DNA of 64,000 nt from DTU013 sp964512095 (GCA_964512095.1 CAZEIH010000003.1:55031-119030); one strand, 5' to 3'. Counted from the first letter of the stretch, positions 24,773 through 33,684 are shown. A program made the numbers and translations. Notes: generated from the letters alone by a model not told the origin.

Positions 24773-26767
24773 TTATTTCCAAATCACATTATCGACATGA
24801 TCTACGGGTGACCAGTCAACTATCTCGTTACCTGACAAATTAAGGTTTTCCAGCTTGGTTAACTCTTTCAATCTACTGATATCGCTTATTTTATTATTGT
24901 GTAGATAAAGCTCCTTCAGATATGTTAAATCGCTGAGGCCGCTTATGTCGCTAATCATGTTTCCGGACATATCAAGCTTTCTCAGCTTTTTAAGTTCCTT
25001 AAGATAACTGATGTCGGCAATTTGATTGTTGCTGCAATCCAGCTTTGCCAGGTCCTTAAAGTGCACGATATCTTCTAGGCTCTTTATGTCCCTGCCTGCC
25101 AGGTTTAATTCGGTTACATTAAGTAAATAACCTTTGTCAATATCCATGAGAATCGGTATTTGCAACTGCTCTCTTACAGCTGCCTTAAAGTTCTCGTCTT
25201 TCCAAACTACCAACTCTTCCAGGGAAGGATCCTGTCTCTGCCGCTTTACCTCACCCGTCTCCCTGACCTGACTGAGATAATCCGCAATGGCGGTGTCCCT
25301 GTCCTTTTCTCCGTCAATATAGACCTGTATCACATCCAGCCATCCCTGGAAAATGTCATATTCGAAGACATTAGTCTGGTACAATCCTTTCGATCCCTCC
25401 AATGCATCATACACTAACGGATTTATGTTTTGCCCGCCCAGAATACTGAGGCTGCCATCCACCTTCTGCATGACTGTCCCGGAGCTGACAGAACATTTTT
25501 CATTTTCATAACGGCTGTGAGGTATGGCGCTCGTGCCATTTGCCAGACTATATTGAAACCCGTCCTCAGAGCTGTCGAGTGTGATCCACTCAATAAGCGG
25601 CCCTAACAGATCCCTGTTCGGCGAGTTCTTGCTTACCAATATACCAGTATTAAAAGGTGCCCGGGTATTAAACGGAGGAATGCATGCCGCCCAGTCGCCG
25701 GCTGTTTCATGAATACCCATAAACTGATTCGTATCGGTAGAAGATACAAATCCAAACACCTTATCGTTTTTTCCATCTATGTCATCCCACCATTCGTTCC
25801 ACCATTTTTTTGTATGCTTTATAAAGCCATTGTCAAGCATATACTTTGAAACATCCATGAATTTCACCCATCCAGGATCTGCTTCAAAGCTTTCAGTTGG
25901 CCCTGTTTTATATGCCGGGGTCGTATCAATCATATATTCCAGGCTGTCGAATCCAGACACTATGTAGTATCCATGCTCACTCAGGGTTTGTGCCGCTTCA
26001 ATGAACTTATCCCATTTTTGCGTACCTGCTCCGATAATGGCGGCCATCCTGTCCGGATCCTCCGTCCCCCATACCTCCTTTGCGACAGAGCGGCGGTACA
26101 TAAATACAGAGGTTTCTCCCAGATATGGAAGAGCAATCAGTTCACCGTTAGGATTCGATCCATCCTCTATAATACACCCTGGTATATCAGCCTTCTCCAG
26201 TGCAGCGTCAACATCCATTCCGAGCTCCTTGTAGGTACATGCAAAGTTCGAATATTCACCTTTGATAAATTTCGGTGCATAGGCAGCCGGCAAGCAATAT
26301 ATGTCCACCTCGCTCCCACCACTGGCAAGCGCTTTACCGGCCAGATCTGCAACTTCGGTTGCACCGAATACATATACATCATTATATACATTTAGTTTGT
26401 ATTCAAAGTCCCAGTGTTTTTTGGCATAAATATCGATTATCTGGTGAAGTTCTCGGTCGGTAGAATAAATATTCAAGATCACATCGGGAAGATTCTCTTC
26501 AGCCGCCGAATCGGCCGGAGTCTGTCCGTCGCCAGCTGCTCCAGCCTGACCAGTTGAGCCCTGTTCCCCGCCTGCTGCCGCATCAGCCGGATTATCTTCC
26601 CCGCCTACCGTCACACCGGTCGAGCCCTGTTCCCCGCCTGTTGCTACAACTGCATCCTGACCATTATTCCCGGCCGCTAATATTAAACCCGCCACAATAG
26701 CTGCAATCACAAGGAAGCATATGGCACCTGCAGTAATATGCTTTTTCATTGTTGGTTTCAGTTTCAT
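24773..26767 (-). CDS. Membrane-anchored solute-binding protein fused to leucine-rich repeats
   Basis: The 664-residue protein has one N-terminal membrane span (ITAGAICFLVIAAIVAGLIL), a low-complexity Gly/Ala/Asp linker with a GGEQGSTG repeat, an extracellular-solute-binding (family 1-like) domain (about 95-500: LIYSTDRELHQII-like start, DIYCLPAAYAPKFIKGEYS, PNGELIALPY, VFMYRRSVAKEVWGTEDPD, PLIEWITLDSSEDGF) and about five 22-residue LRRs at the C-terminus (LKKLRKLDMSGNMISDISGL, LKELYLHNNKISDIS) ending with a cap DWSPVDHVDNVIW. The domain type suggests ligand capture; the LRRs suggest protein binding. No permease or ATPase gene is near, so transport is doubtful. ATG 26767 follows GGAGGGCGG. 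A paralog with two such domains is at 53392-56187. Confidence 0.82.
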   Translation of the reverse strand: MKLKPTMKKHITAGAICFLVIAAIVAGLILAAGNNGQDAVVATGGEQGSTGVTVGGEDNPADAAAGGEQGSTGQAGAAGDGQTPADSAAEENLPDVILNIYSTDRELHQIIDIYAKKHWDFEYKLNVYNDVYVFGATEVADLAGKALASGGSEVDIYCLPAAYAPKFIKGEYSNFACTYKELGMDVDAALEKADIPGCIIEDGSNPNGELIALPYLGETSVFMYRRSVAKEVWGTEDPDRMAAIIGAGTQKWDKFIEAAQTLSEHGYYIVSGFDSLEYMIDTTPAYKTGPTESFEADPGWVKFMDVSKYMLDNGFIKHTKKWWNEWWDDIDGKNDKVFGFVSSTDTNQFMGIHETAGDWAACIPPFNTRAPFNTGILVSKNSPNRDLLGPLIEWITLDSSEDGFQYSLANGTSAIPHSRYENEKCSVSSGTVMQKVDGSLSILGGQNINPLVYDALEGSKGLYQTNVFEYDIFQGWLDVIQVYIDGEKDRDTAIADYLSQVRETGEVKRQRQDPSLEELVVWKDENFKAAVREQLQIPILMDIDKGYLLNVTELNLAGRDIKSLEDIVHFKDLAKLDCSNNQIADISYLKELKKLRKLDMSGNMISDISGLSDLTYLKELYLHNNKISDISRLKELTKLENLNLSGNEIVDWSPVDHVDNVIWK

Positions 26768-26924
26768 ACCGCCCTCCTGCAATCTGCCCACATCTTTTCA
26801 CGATGACACTATCCCCATCGCTTTTTTTTATATCATTATGTTTATTATAATATAAATTTCCTCGATATGGAATGTGTGGCAAGAATGCTCTTAACCGTCG
26901 ACGCAGTGACGTGCTCCCGCCGCC

Positions 26925-26982
26925 GGGCACATAATACGATTATTTTAGAGTTATGGAGACTTGTAATTAGCATTATGTGCCC
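26925..26982. repeat. Inverted repeat of 11 bp
   Basis: GGGCACATAAT (26925-26935) and ATTATGTGCCC (26972-26982) are exact complements separated by 36 bases. It could be a hairpin or ends of a very small element; the spacer upstream of the SBP-LRR gene has no other clear feature here. Confidence 0.6.
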
Positions 26983-27189
26983 AAAACTTCAAATTTTGCA
27001 CACAACACTTTCACTTTCACCATCTCGTTATACTTGCTATACTATGGGCCGCCCCAAAAAGCCAAGGAATGAGCCGAATATCAAAATAACAGACCAATAC
27101 GCCGTGACCATGAAAACATGCATTGGCTTTTAACCATCCAAGCCAATGCCCTACTTTACTCTCACAGTAATTACCAGGCGGTGTAATGA

Positions 27190-27238
27190 TTTGATTCCAA
27201 TGAACATTACCGACATAATCTACCGGTGACCTGCCCAT
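27190..27238 (-). pseudogene. Remnant of an LRR-protein C-terminus
   Basis: On the minus strand the frame reads GRSPVDYVGNVHWN, which matches the last residues of the neighbouring SBP-LRR protein (DWSPVDHVDNVIW) and the DNA is also similar. It has no start and no upstream LRRs. It implies that another copy of the SBP-LRR family or a similar LRR protein once ended here, just after msrAB. The rest of 26768-27255 shows no gene. Confidence 0.5.
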
Positions 27239-27255
27239 CCTATAGCCGGCATTAC

Positions 27256-28440
27256 TTATTTCAACAAATCCATCAAATATCCATAGCCTTTTTCCTTCAT
27301 CTCTTCCTTTGGAATAAATGCAAGGGACGCGCTGTTGATACAGTATCGCAATCCCCCCAACGCCCTGGGACCATCGGTGAAAACATGGCCAAGATGCGCA
27401 TCTCCAACCTTGCTACGCACTTCAACCCTCTCCATACCATGGCTTCTATCAGCTACTTCAATTGTAACTTCTGGACTTATTGGTTTGGAAAAGCTGGGCC
27501 ATCCACAGCCGGATTCAAATTTATCACTTGATACAAAAAGCGGCTGTCCGGTCGTCACATCCACATAAATACCTTCCCTGAAATTGTTGTAAAATTCATT
27601 TCTGAAAGGCGGCTCAGTGGCATTGTTTTGCGTTACATTGTACTGTATATCAGAGAGCTCAGCCTTCAAGGCTTCCTTAGGTTTCAACTGATATCTCAAT
27701 TCAGAATCTTGTGCCACTTCCGATTCTACAGATTTCGACTGATATCGCAGCTCAGAATCTTGCGTCCCCCCTGCTACTGCTGGTTTTTGCTGATATCGCA
27801 GTTCTGGACCCTTTGCCCCTTCTGCTTCTGCCGGTTTTGGCCGATATCGCAGCTCTGGATCCATTGCCCTTTCTGCCTTCATAAATTTTTCAGTGCCAAT
27901 ATGACAGTAACCATTGGGATTCTTGTCCAGATACCCCTGATGATACTCTTCTGCTCTAAAGTAATTCTGCAGCGGTATTACCTCAATTGCAACCGGTTTA
28001 TCAAAGCTCTTTTGAAGCTCGCCTATGGAATCCACAATAATCTCCCTGTCTTGTTCGTCAACATAATAGATGCCGGTTCGATACTGGGATCCTACATCAT
28101 TACCCTGTCGGTTTACTGCCAAAGGATCAATCACATCATAATAGAGCCTAAGTATGAAGTTCAGACTGACTTCCTCCGGGTTATACAATACTTTGACAGC
28201 TTCTGCATGGCCGGTTTCTTTGCGGCACACATCCTCGTAACTTGGATTTTCAGTCCTGCCATTTGCATAACCCACTTCGGTATCAACGATCCCTTTTACT
28301 AATGATAAATATTTTTCGGTTCCCCAAAAACAGCCTCCGGCCAGATAGATTTCTTTAATTCCTGCTTTGGTGGTCATTTTATCCTTTTCCACAATATCTG
28401 CTCCCTCTTCATTCTCGATTTCACTAATAACAAAAACCAT
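27256..28440 (-). CDS. msrAB: Bifunctional methionine sulfoxide reductase MsrA-MsrB
   Basis: The cytoplasmic enzyme reduces both S- and R-forms of methionine sulfoxide in oxidised proteins. The MsrA domain (about 29-190) has the catalytic Cys37 in GGCFWGTEKY and the YHQGYL signature; the MsrB domain (about 265-394) has ESGCGWPSF, HLGHVF and the catalytic Cys in RYCINSASL. Between them lies an unusual linker of four copies of a 17-residue repeat (units starting PELRY or SELRY). The long ATG start has a weak site; the ATG at 28377 after AAAAGGA would remove 21 residues and keep the whole domain. Length 394 is longer than most MsrAB because of the linker. Confidence 0.95.
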   Translation of the reverse strand: MVFVISEIENEEGADIVEKDKMTTKAGIKEIYLAGGCFWGTEKYLSLVKGIVDTEVGYANGRTENPSYEDVCRKETGHAEAVKVLYNPEEVSLNFILRLYYDVIDPLAVNRQGNDVGSQYRTGIYYVDEQDREIIVDSIGELQKSFDKPVAIEVIPLQNYFRAEEYHQGYLDKNPNGYCHIGTEKFMKAERAMDPELRYRPKPAEAEGAKGPELRYQQKPAVAGGTQDSELRYQSKSVESEVAQDSELRYQLKPKEALKAELSDIQYNVTQNNATEPPFRNEFYNNFREGIYVDVTTGQPLFVSSDKFESGCGWPSFSKPISPEVTIEVADRSHGMERVEVRSKVGDAHLGHVFTDGPRALGGLRYCINSASLAFIPKEEMKEKGYGYLMDLLK

Positions 28441-29091
28441 ATTAGTATAATACCCTCAAAATGACGGTATAGACCAAATTACTACATAGTTCAGGACGTC
28501 TCTGACTGGAAGTCAACACTTCATCAGTAACATGGACTGTGACCCCCTGTTCAAGGTTTGAATATTTCAGATTGGTCTCACCATTCACTACCATATTCCT
28601 CAGCCCTGCCTTCCATGAATCCTTACAAATTGTTGTCAACTGTCACTTGCTTGCTCAAGCGGGAATGTCACTTGCCAGGAAACAATCAGCTTCCAGTACC
28701 CGTTACAGGATCGCTAATCAGCAATAGTGAAGTAGTAATCGCAGCAACTGCAAGGATAATTACAGCAGCTTTATTTCACTAGTTCCATAATGCCTTGATA
28801 TGTAACGATTCTTTTCTCTATCGAACAATCTGAAAAATCATCACTATATACGGTGATTTCAAGAATAATATCTCCATTTTCTGATGTGATATCTGTTATC
28901 TGTCTTCCATCATTATTTTCAGTAATAAGCAAGGAGTCTGGATATGTTTTTGCTCCACGTTTGATAAGAAAATGAGGAATGTTGCCGTAACACTCCTCAT
29001 TTATGCACTCTTAATAGATATTAATCATTATCATCATGATAGGGCCTATGTATGTGCTGAATATTACTGCATATTATATACGGCTCAATGC
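28441..29091. other. Spacer with decayed coding remnants
   Basis: No intact gene is found. A minus-strand frame without a start (28771-29011) reads IKRGAKTYPDSLLITEN and SDCSIEKRIVTYQGIMELVK before a stop; directly after it, one base out of frame, a hydrophobic stretch AVIILAVAAITTSLLLI occurs, as if a membrane protein had been broken. A 65-codon minus frame at 28442-28639 contains NMVVNGETNLKYSNL but no recognisable family. Confidence 0.45.
28771..29011 (-). pseudogene. Start-less reading frame, unrecognised family
   Basis: About 79 codons are open to a TAA stop at 28771-28773, with protein-like composition, but the frame begins directly after a stop codon with no ATG/GTG/TTG and ribosome site. 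I cannot name the family; a decayed secreted or membrane protein gene is inferred. Confidence 0.4.
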
Positions 29092-29583
29092 TTATCTAAT
29101 TTTCCCTTCTTCGGTCTCTACCTTATTAACAAAGTCCATATTGTAACGCACAGCACCGTGCTCTTTAATTACCGTGGCTCTTGTGATGCGGATTGCCAAA
29201 ATAACACAGTTTTCATCCTGCTCATTGTTTGCTTGGTCATACCAAACAGCAAATGCTTTACGAAGTTTTGTCCTTAACTCAGCATTTTTCGGATCTAAAA
29301 CCCATCCAAGGTTCTCGCCAACTCCATTTCCTGAAAACAACTGGGCGCAAACCGAAAACGCCACCTCATTATTTTGAGCTATCTGCTGCATTTTAGTTGA
29401 TTTTGCCCATGTAGTAACATAAAACACACCATCTTCATAATATGCATCCACATCGCGGATACATGGACGTGGTTTTCCGTCAGCGTTGGGCTCCATTGCA
29501 ATGGTTGATAGAGAGATAGTATTATCCTTTCCGTTGCCGCACCTTTCCTCGATTAACTTTAATCCTTCTTCGTACCTGCTCAT
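29092..29583 (-). CDS. Pyridoxamine 5'-phosphate oxidase-family flavoprotein
   Basis: The 163-residue protein has the split-barrel flavin-binding layout of the PNPOx-like/general-stress family: NTISLSTIAMEPNADGKPRPCIRDVDAYYEDGVF (N-terminal strands), the strand VTTWAKSTKMQQIAQNNEV, and EHGAVRYNMDF near the end. Members bind FMN, haem or F420 and mostly have unknown substrates; PdxH activity itself is unlikely because the enzyme's substrate residues are not evident. AGGAGG precedes the ATG. It is a single gene. Confidence 0.8.
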   Translation of the reverse strand: MSRYEEGLKLIEERCGNGKDNTISLSTIAMEPNADGKPRPCIRDVDAYYEDGVFYVTTWAKSTKMQQIAQNNEVAFSVCAQLFSGNGVGENLGWVLDPKNAELRTKLRKAFAVWYDQANNEQDENCVILAIRITRATVIKEHGAVRYNMDFVNKVETEEGKIR

Positions 29584-30032
29584 TTTTCACTCCTCCTACC
29601 GTATTTTTCATCATTATAGCATGACAGACTAGACAACAGTGTGTCATATTTGAACAATGTCACAGTCCCCCTCCTCTTAGGTGGGGGTTACCGATTGAAA
29701 AAGCTGTCAGTGGCGAGTACAATCTCCCATTGATGTTGTTCAAACGCCATGTTTAGGAGTGGCGCACGGAGTGTAGCGTAGGGCGAATTCATTTCGCCCG
29801 TAGCGAGGGGGTATGGGCGCCTGCCCCCATTGGAAATTGAAATCCATTTCAGGCATTTTCATTCTGGAAATCTGCATATGCAATATTAATGGGAAGACCT
29901 ATGGCTGTGGTTCTCCATAAGTTATATCATTATCTTCTGTTTCGAACTAACAGGTATGATAACATTGTTGAAGCCATACTCTTGTACAAGTTTTATCATA
30001 TCATCCGCAAGGTAGATTCCCCATACCGTATC
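29584..30032. other. Spacer with GC-rich inverted repeats
   Basis: No gene is seen. From about 29667 to 29830 the sequence turns GC-rich and hairpin-dense: CCCCCTCCT/AGGTGGGGG around 29669-29689, GGGCGAA/TTCGCCC at 29783-29801, and GGGGG/CCCCC at 29808-29829. The style suggests the end of a mobile element or a structured RNA, but I recognise neither. An 81-codon plus-strand frame at 29889-30134 runs into the histidine kinase gene and is not credible. Confidence 0.45.
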
Positions 30033-31766
30033 TCACGCAGCCTTAAAGCATATTTGCACTTCAAACAGATCACCGCTTATATTTATGCCGAACTGGCCGC
30101 CCATTGCTTCGGTGAGGCTTTTGGCAATGAATAGCCCAAGTCCATTGCCCTCAGTAAAGCGTGCGCGGTCGCCTCTGACAAATTGTTCAGTGAGCTCATC
30201 TGCAGAAATGTTCAACGGATCCTTTGATATGTTTTTCAATGTGAATATATTCATACCGCCTGTGCTTACCAAATCAGCGTACACCCGTGTCCCGCTCATG
30301 GAGTATTTGACTACATTGGAGAATATATTCTCCAGGATCCTCCATAAATACCTTCCATCAGTCTGAATGCTTACTGCTGTCTCGGGAATTTTTGCTATGA
30401 GCTGAAGCTGATTTTTTTCCAGCTGCTCGTCAAACTCCCCCATGATCTGCCCTAAAAGCTCACAGAAATTGATGGTTTCCATTGTCATTTTTATATTGCC
30501 AGTTCCCGCTTTGCTGGCTTCGATCAAATCCTCCATCAAGGACTTCAGCCTCAGCGATTTCTTGCGGATCACCATGGTATATTCATTCAGACGCTCATTT
30601 TCGGTGCTTTCCCTGCTGATCAGGTCCGCATAGTTTATTATGGAAGTAATAGGGGTTTTTATATCATGAGATACATTAGCGATAAGCTCTGTTTTCAGCC
30701 TCTCAGATTTCAGCCTGTCCTCGGCGATTTTTTCAAATTGGGCGGCCCTGGTTTCCGAAAACCTTGACAAATATTCAGCTAATGCTGTTGCTAAAGCAAA
30801 AAGGAATAATGACAATAAAACAGTGCCCGTATTGAAATCAAAAAACAAATATGTAAAAGACACCAGTGATAGAAATGTGACAAAAACAGAAACCGGCTGG
30901 TTAATTGTGTACTCCTCAAGGCACAAATCGTTTTCGTAGCAGTAATACGAGTGTGGAATGCCAATATACCGATAATGCCATGGCTCATAGCTTATATTCG
31001 TTATTTCGGTCTTGTCTTTTGGGTATCTCAGAATAAAGCCATATTTATGAGCGTTTTCCATAAGCCATTTCCCCTGAGGGGATTTTTCAAACTTATCACC
31101 GGACAATCCATTATACGCTATATCAAGCGCATACCCTGTCTGATGCTCGCTGGCACCCGGCTCTTGAACAAAGCTTTTATCTTCATAGCTGTCATACAGT
31201 TCTTTCTGCTTTTGAATGGATCTGAAGCCGCTATTGACGAAGAAATTCTTGTAGCCTTTTTCCTTTGCTTTCTCAAACATTTCTGTAACCGCCTCAAGAG
31301 CCGCGCCGTTCATTTCTATGTCACTTGTGGAAAGCGGAACGATCCGGTATGCCGAAGAAAGCTCCGCAGTAAAATTCTCAGTTATTCTATTCTCAGAATT
31401 AACAAGCATTAGTTCATTTGTCAAACCTGTAACGGATAAATCGACTTGGGATGATATGTTAGTGCCGAATGATGTGTCAACCTCGGATGAATTAACATCG
31501 GACAAGTCTATTTGGGATGGGTGAATCTCGAATGGTAAACCATCCTCAGATAAACCATCCTCCCCAGTCCTTATATTATCAGTCTCATCATTTGATGATC
31601 CAAAGCCCTGATCTGCTTCGCTGATACTTAATACGTTGTTACTTGATGCGAGATATAGTACAGCAGCAATAAAAACAACTGCAAAGAATATTATCGAATT
31701 TCTAATTACTCTCCCGACTCTTCTTCCCTTAATCCTTCCATCGGTCCTTCCACTTGATCCAGACAT
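30033..31766 (-). CDS. VanY-type D,D-carboxypeptidase fused to sensor histidine kinase
   Basis: The 577-residue protein has an N-terminal span (21-41), a Ser/Asp-rich extracellular linker, a VanY/DacC-type zinc D-alanyl-D-alanine carboxypeptidase domain (about 130-275) with ligands in GASEHQTGYALDI (His208, Asp215) and YEPWHYRYIG (Glu261, His264), two spans (about 290-330), a dimerisation helix with NVSHDIKTPITSIINYADLI (phospho-acceptor His367) and an ATPase domain with N-box ENIFSNVVKYS and GNGLGL. All catalytic residues of both halves are present. A kinase that reads or trims muropeptide stems on the outside and signals inside is inferred. No response regulator is adjacent, so the partner is unknown. 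A single uninterrupted frame makes an assembly artefact unlikely. Confidence 0.88.
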   Translation of the reverse strand: MSGSSGRTDGRIKGRRVGRVIRNSIIFFAVVFIAAVLYLASSNNVLSISEADQGFGSSNDETDNIRTGEDGLSEDGLPFEIHPSQIDLSDVNSSEVDTSFGTNISSQVDLSVTGLTNELMLVNSENRITENFTAELSSAYRIVPLSTSDIEMNGAALEAVTEMFEKAKEKGYKNFFVNSGFRSIQKQKELYDSYEDKSFVQEPGASEHQTGYALDIAYNGLSGDKFEKSPQGKWLMENAHKYGFILRYPKDKTEITNISYEPWHYRYIGIPHSYYCYENDLCLEEYTINQPVSVFVTFLSLVSFTYLFFDFNTGTVLLSLFLFALATALAEYLSRFSETRAAQFEKIAEDRLKSERLKTELIANVSHDIKTPITSIINYADLISRESTENERLNEYTMVIRKKSLRLKSLMEDLIEASKAGTGNIKMTMETINFCELLGQIMGEFDEQLEKNQLQLIAKIPETAVSIQTDGRYLWRILENIFSNVVKYSMSGTRVYADLVSTGGMNIFTLKNISKDPLNISADELTEQFVRGDRARFTEGNGLGLFIAKSLTEAMGGQFGINISGDLFEVQICFKAA

Positions 31767-31941
31767 TTACGCACCTCTTCACTGATTTTTATTACAGTAT
31801 GAAGATGCTTTTCAAAGTTAAGTAATATAAAAAGTTAAGATTTTTCAAATTATTTCTGTTAATATGAATCAAAACCATTGGTAAAAACATCTAATGTATG
31901 CAAGTGATACTTACTCACCACAGAAAGGAGCGTTATCGAAT

Positions 31942-32378
31942 ATGGACAGCAACGAGTTTGCCGCCCGGACAGAGCGTCTGAAATCCAGGCTATACCGCAT
32001 GGCGCTTCTTTACCTAATGAATACTATTCTCTTATTAATGAACTTGACAGTACCCCGCCCGCATTGGACAACACTGTAAACCTTGCCCAGGCCAGGGTTA
32101 AAAGTATCAGGCGCACGCGTTTACTTGCAATACCTGTGAGCAGTCTGTTCACATTTTTTCTAATCTTTATTTTATTGGTGAACGTGTCGACATCATTTGC
32201 ACTTGCATGCTCACGCATACCTCTACTGCGTGAACTTACAGCTGCTGTAGCCTTTTCGCCTTCCTTGAGCGCAGCAGTGAAAAATGAATATGTTCAGATC
32301 ACAGCAACGACTGTGGAAATATATCCAACTCACATCCGTCTGAATCTGAATGATGAAAAGGAGCCGTCCCATTTGTGA
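31942..32378 (+). pseudogene. Collapsed ECF sigma factor / anti-sigma factor pair
   Basis: Behind AAAGGAG, an ATG at 31942 opens MDSNEFAARTERLKSRLYRMA, the N-terminus of an ECF sigma factor, but the frame ends after 45 codons. In the +1 frame the sequence from about 32005 reads YSLINELDSTPPALDNTV, a basic stretch, a membrane span (LFTFFLIFILLVNVSTSFA) and PSLSAAVKNEYVQ, as in DUF4179 anti-sigma proteins, then jumps to a typical C-terminal piece EIYPTHIRLNLND. At least two internal deletions have fused and shortened the two genes. It is divergent from the VanY-kinase. A terminator follows at 32362-32393. Confidence 0.65.
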
Positions 32379-32393
32379 AGACGGCCCTTTTTA
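32362..32393 (+). terminator. Intrinsic terminator
   Basis: GCCGTC and GACGGC flank an 11-base loop and are followed by five T residues. It lies between the pseudogene and convergent cysK and may work in both directions. Confidence 0.75.
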
Positions 32394-32412
32394 TTGCGGA
32401 ATGCAAACCTTT

Positions 32413-33345
32413 TTATTCAGAAAATAACGGTGTTGACAAATAGCGCTCACCAGTGTCAGGCAAAATTACTACTATATTCTTTCCTGCGTTTTCAGGACGT
32501 TTAGCAAGCTCGGTAGCCGCCCAGAGTGCAGCCCCGGAGGATATGCCAATAAGGAGGCCTTCAGCCCTGGATAACTCACGGCCGGCTGTAAAAGCGTCTT
32601 CATTTTTCACCTGTATGACCTCATCAAATACCTTAGTATTCAACACCTCCGGTACAAAGCCCGCTCCGATACCCTGAATCTTATGGGGTCCAGGCTTACC
32701 ACCGGACAGTATCGGTGATGCCTCCGGTTCCACTGCGATTACCTTGATATTTGGATTCTTTGACCTCAGATATTCTCCCGTGCCTGTAATTGTGCCACCG
32801 GTACCGATTCCAGAAACCAGAAAGTCTACTTTACCATCTGTATCGTCCCATATCTCAGGTCCAGTGGTTTCTCTGTGCGCCTTGGGGTTTACTGGGTTTT
32901 CGAACTGGCCCGGAATAAAGGAATGAGGAATTTCTTTAGCAAGCTCGTTTGCCTTCGCAATGGAGCCTGACATTCCCTTGGCACCCTCAGTTAGAACCAG
33001 CTCAGCTCCATATGCCTTCAGAAGGTTTCTGCGCTCTATGCTCATTGTCTCTGGCATTGTGAGGATAATGCGGTAACCCCGTGATGCTGCAACCGCGGCA
33101 AGACCGATACCGGTGTTTCCGCTGGTTGGTTCGATAATAACCGACTCAGAATTCAGCAGCCCTTTCGCCTCGGCATCGTCGATCATCGCTTTGGCGATCC
33201 TGTCCTTCACGCTGCCCGCCGGATTGAAGTATTCCAGCTTCCCAATAACAGTCGCACCAAGTCCATTCTTTTTTTGATAGTTGGAAAGCTCAAGCAGCGG
33301 CGTTTTTCCAATTAAATCAGTAAGGTTTTTGTAAATTTTCGACAT
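32413..33345 (-). CDS. cysK: Cysteine synthase A
   Basis: O-acetylserine sulfhydrylase makes cysteine from O-acetylserine and sulfide with pyridoxal phosphate. The 310-residue protein shows the PLP-lysine motif GSVKDRIAKAM, the phosphate loop TSGNTGIG and GTGGTITGTGEYL, and the C-terminal LPDTGERYLSTPLF. ATG 33345 follows AGGAGG; the longer frame from 33369 is not needed. It is divergent from an Rrf2-type regulator; in Bacillus and Staphylococcus CysK binds the Rrf2-type repressor CymR as co-repressor, so this arrangement suggests the same circuit (inference). A long leader of about 380 bases is predicted. Confidence 0.96.
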   Translation of the reverse strand: MSKIYKNLTDLIGKTPLLELSNYQKKNGLGATVIGKLEYFNPAGSVKDRIAKAMIDDAEAKGLLNSESVIIEPTSGNTGIGLAAVAASRGYRIILTMPETMSIERRNLLKAYGAELVLTEGAKGMSGSIAKANELAKEIPHSFIPGQFENPVNPKAHRETTGPEIWDDTDGKVDFLVSGIGTGGTITGTGEYLRSKNPNIKVIAVEPEASPILSGGKPGPHKIQGIGAGFVPEVLNTKVFDEVIQVKNEDAFTAGRELSRAEGLLIGISSGAALWAATELAKRPENAGKNIVVILPDTGERYLSTPLFSE

Positions 33346-33391
33346 GTTCCATCCTCCTTCAATTAACACATATTATAACACTTCGGTTCAA

Positions 33392-33421
33392 AGAAAATTT
33401 TTCGTTTGTAGAAAAATTTTC
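33392..33421. promoter_or_regulatory. Perfect inverted repeat upstream of cysK
   Basis: GAAAATTTTTC and GAAAAATTTTC flank seven bases, about 47 bases before the cysK start. It could be an operator or a weak hairpin in the leader. Confidence 0.5.
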
Positions 33422-33582
33422 TTATCTCAGCAGTGTTTCAACGAGGCGGGAGATATGCTCACCGCCTGAAAGGCGAATCGGTACCCTCCACCTATAGAGC
33501 CGGGAGACATATATCGCTTCGTTATAATAATACCTTATTAGTAATAACTTAGCCTCAATATTTTGTTGTCTAATCTATTTAA

Positions 33583-33684
33583 TGCTGTTCTTGCTGTTCT
33601 TGCTGTTCTTGCTGTTCTTGCTGTTCTTGCTGTTCTTGCTGCTCATGTTGCTCATGTTGCTCATGTTGCTCATGTTGCTCATGC
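33583..33684. repeat. Nine-base tandem repeat (two variant blocks)
   Basis: Six copies of TGCTGTTCT (33583-33636) are followed by five of TGCTCATGT (33640-33684, last base changed). It lies in the predicted cysK leader. Both strands carry artificial frames (Glu-Gln repeats on minus, Ala-Val-Leu on plus) without ribosome sites. Confidence 0.9.

Noticed and set aside
27628..28302. 224-codon plus-strand frame
   Set aside because: Antisense to msrAB; composition is explained by the repeated linker; no ribosome site.
29889..30134. 81-codon plus-strand frame
   Set aside because: Overlaps the end of the kinase gene and has no family resemblance or ribosome site.
33450..33520. S-box or T-box-like text GGTGGAGGGTACCG in the cysK leader
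   Set aside because: The rest of the conserved riboswitch core (for example GATGAAACC of the S-box or the GGTGGNACCGCG T-box core) is not present; short similarity only.
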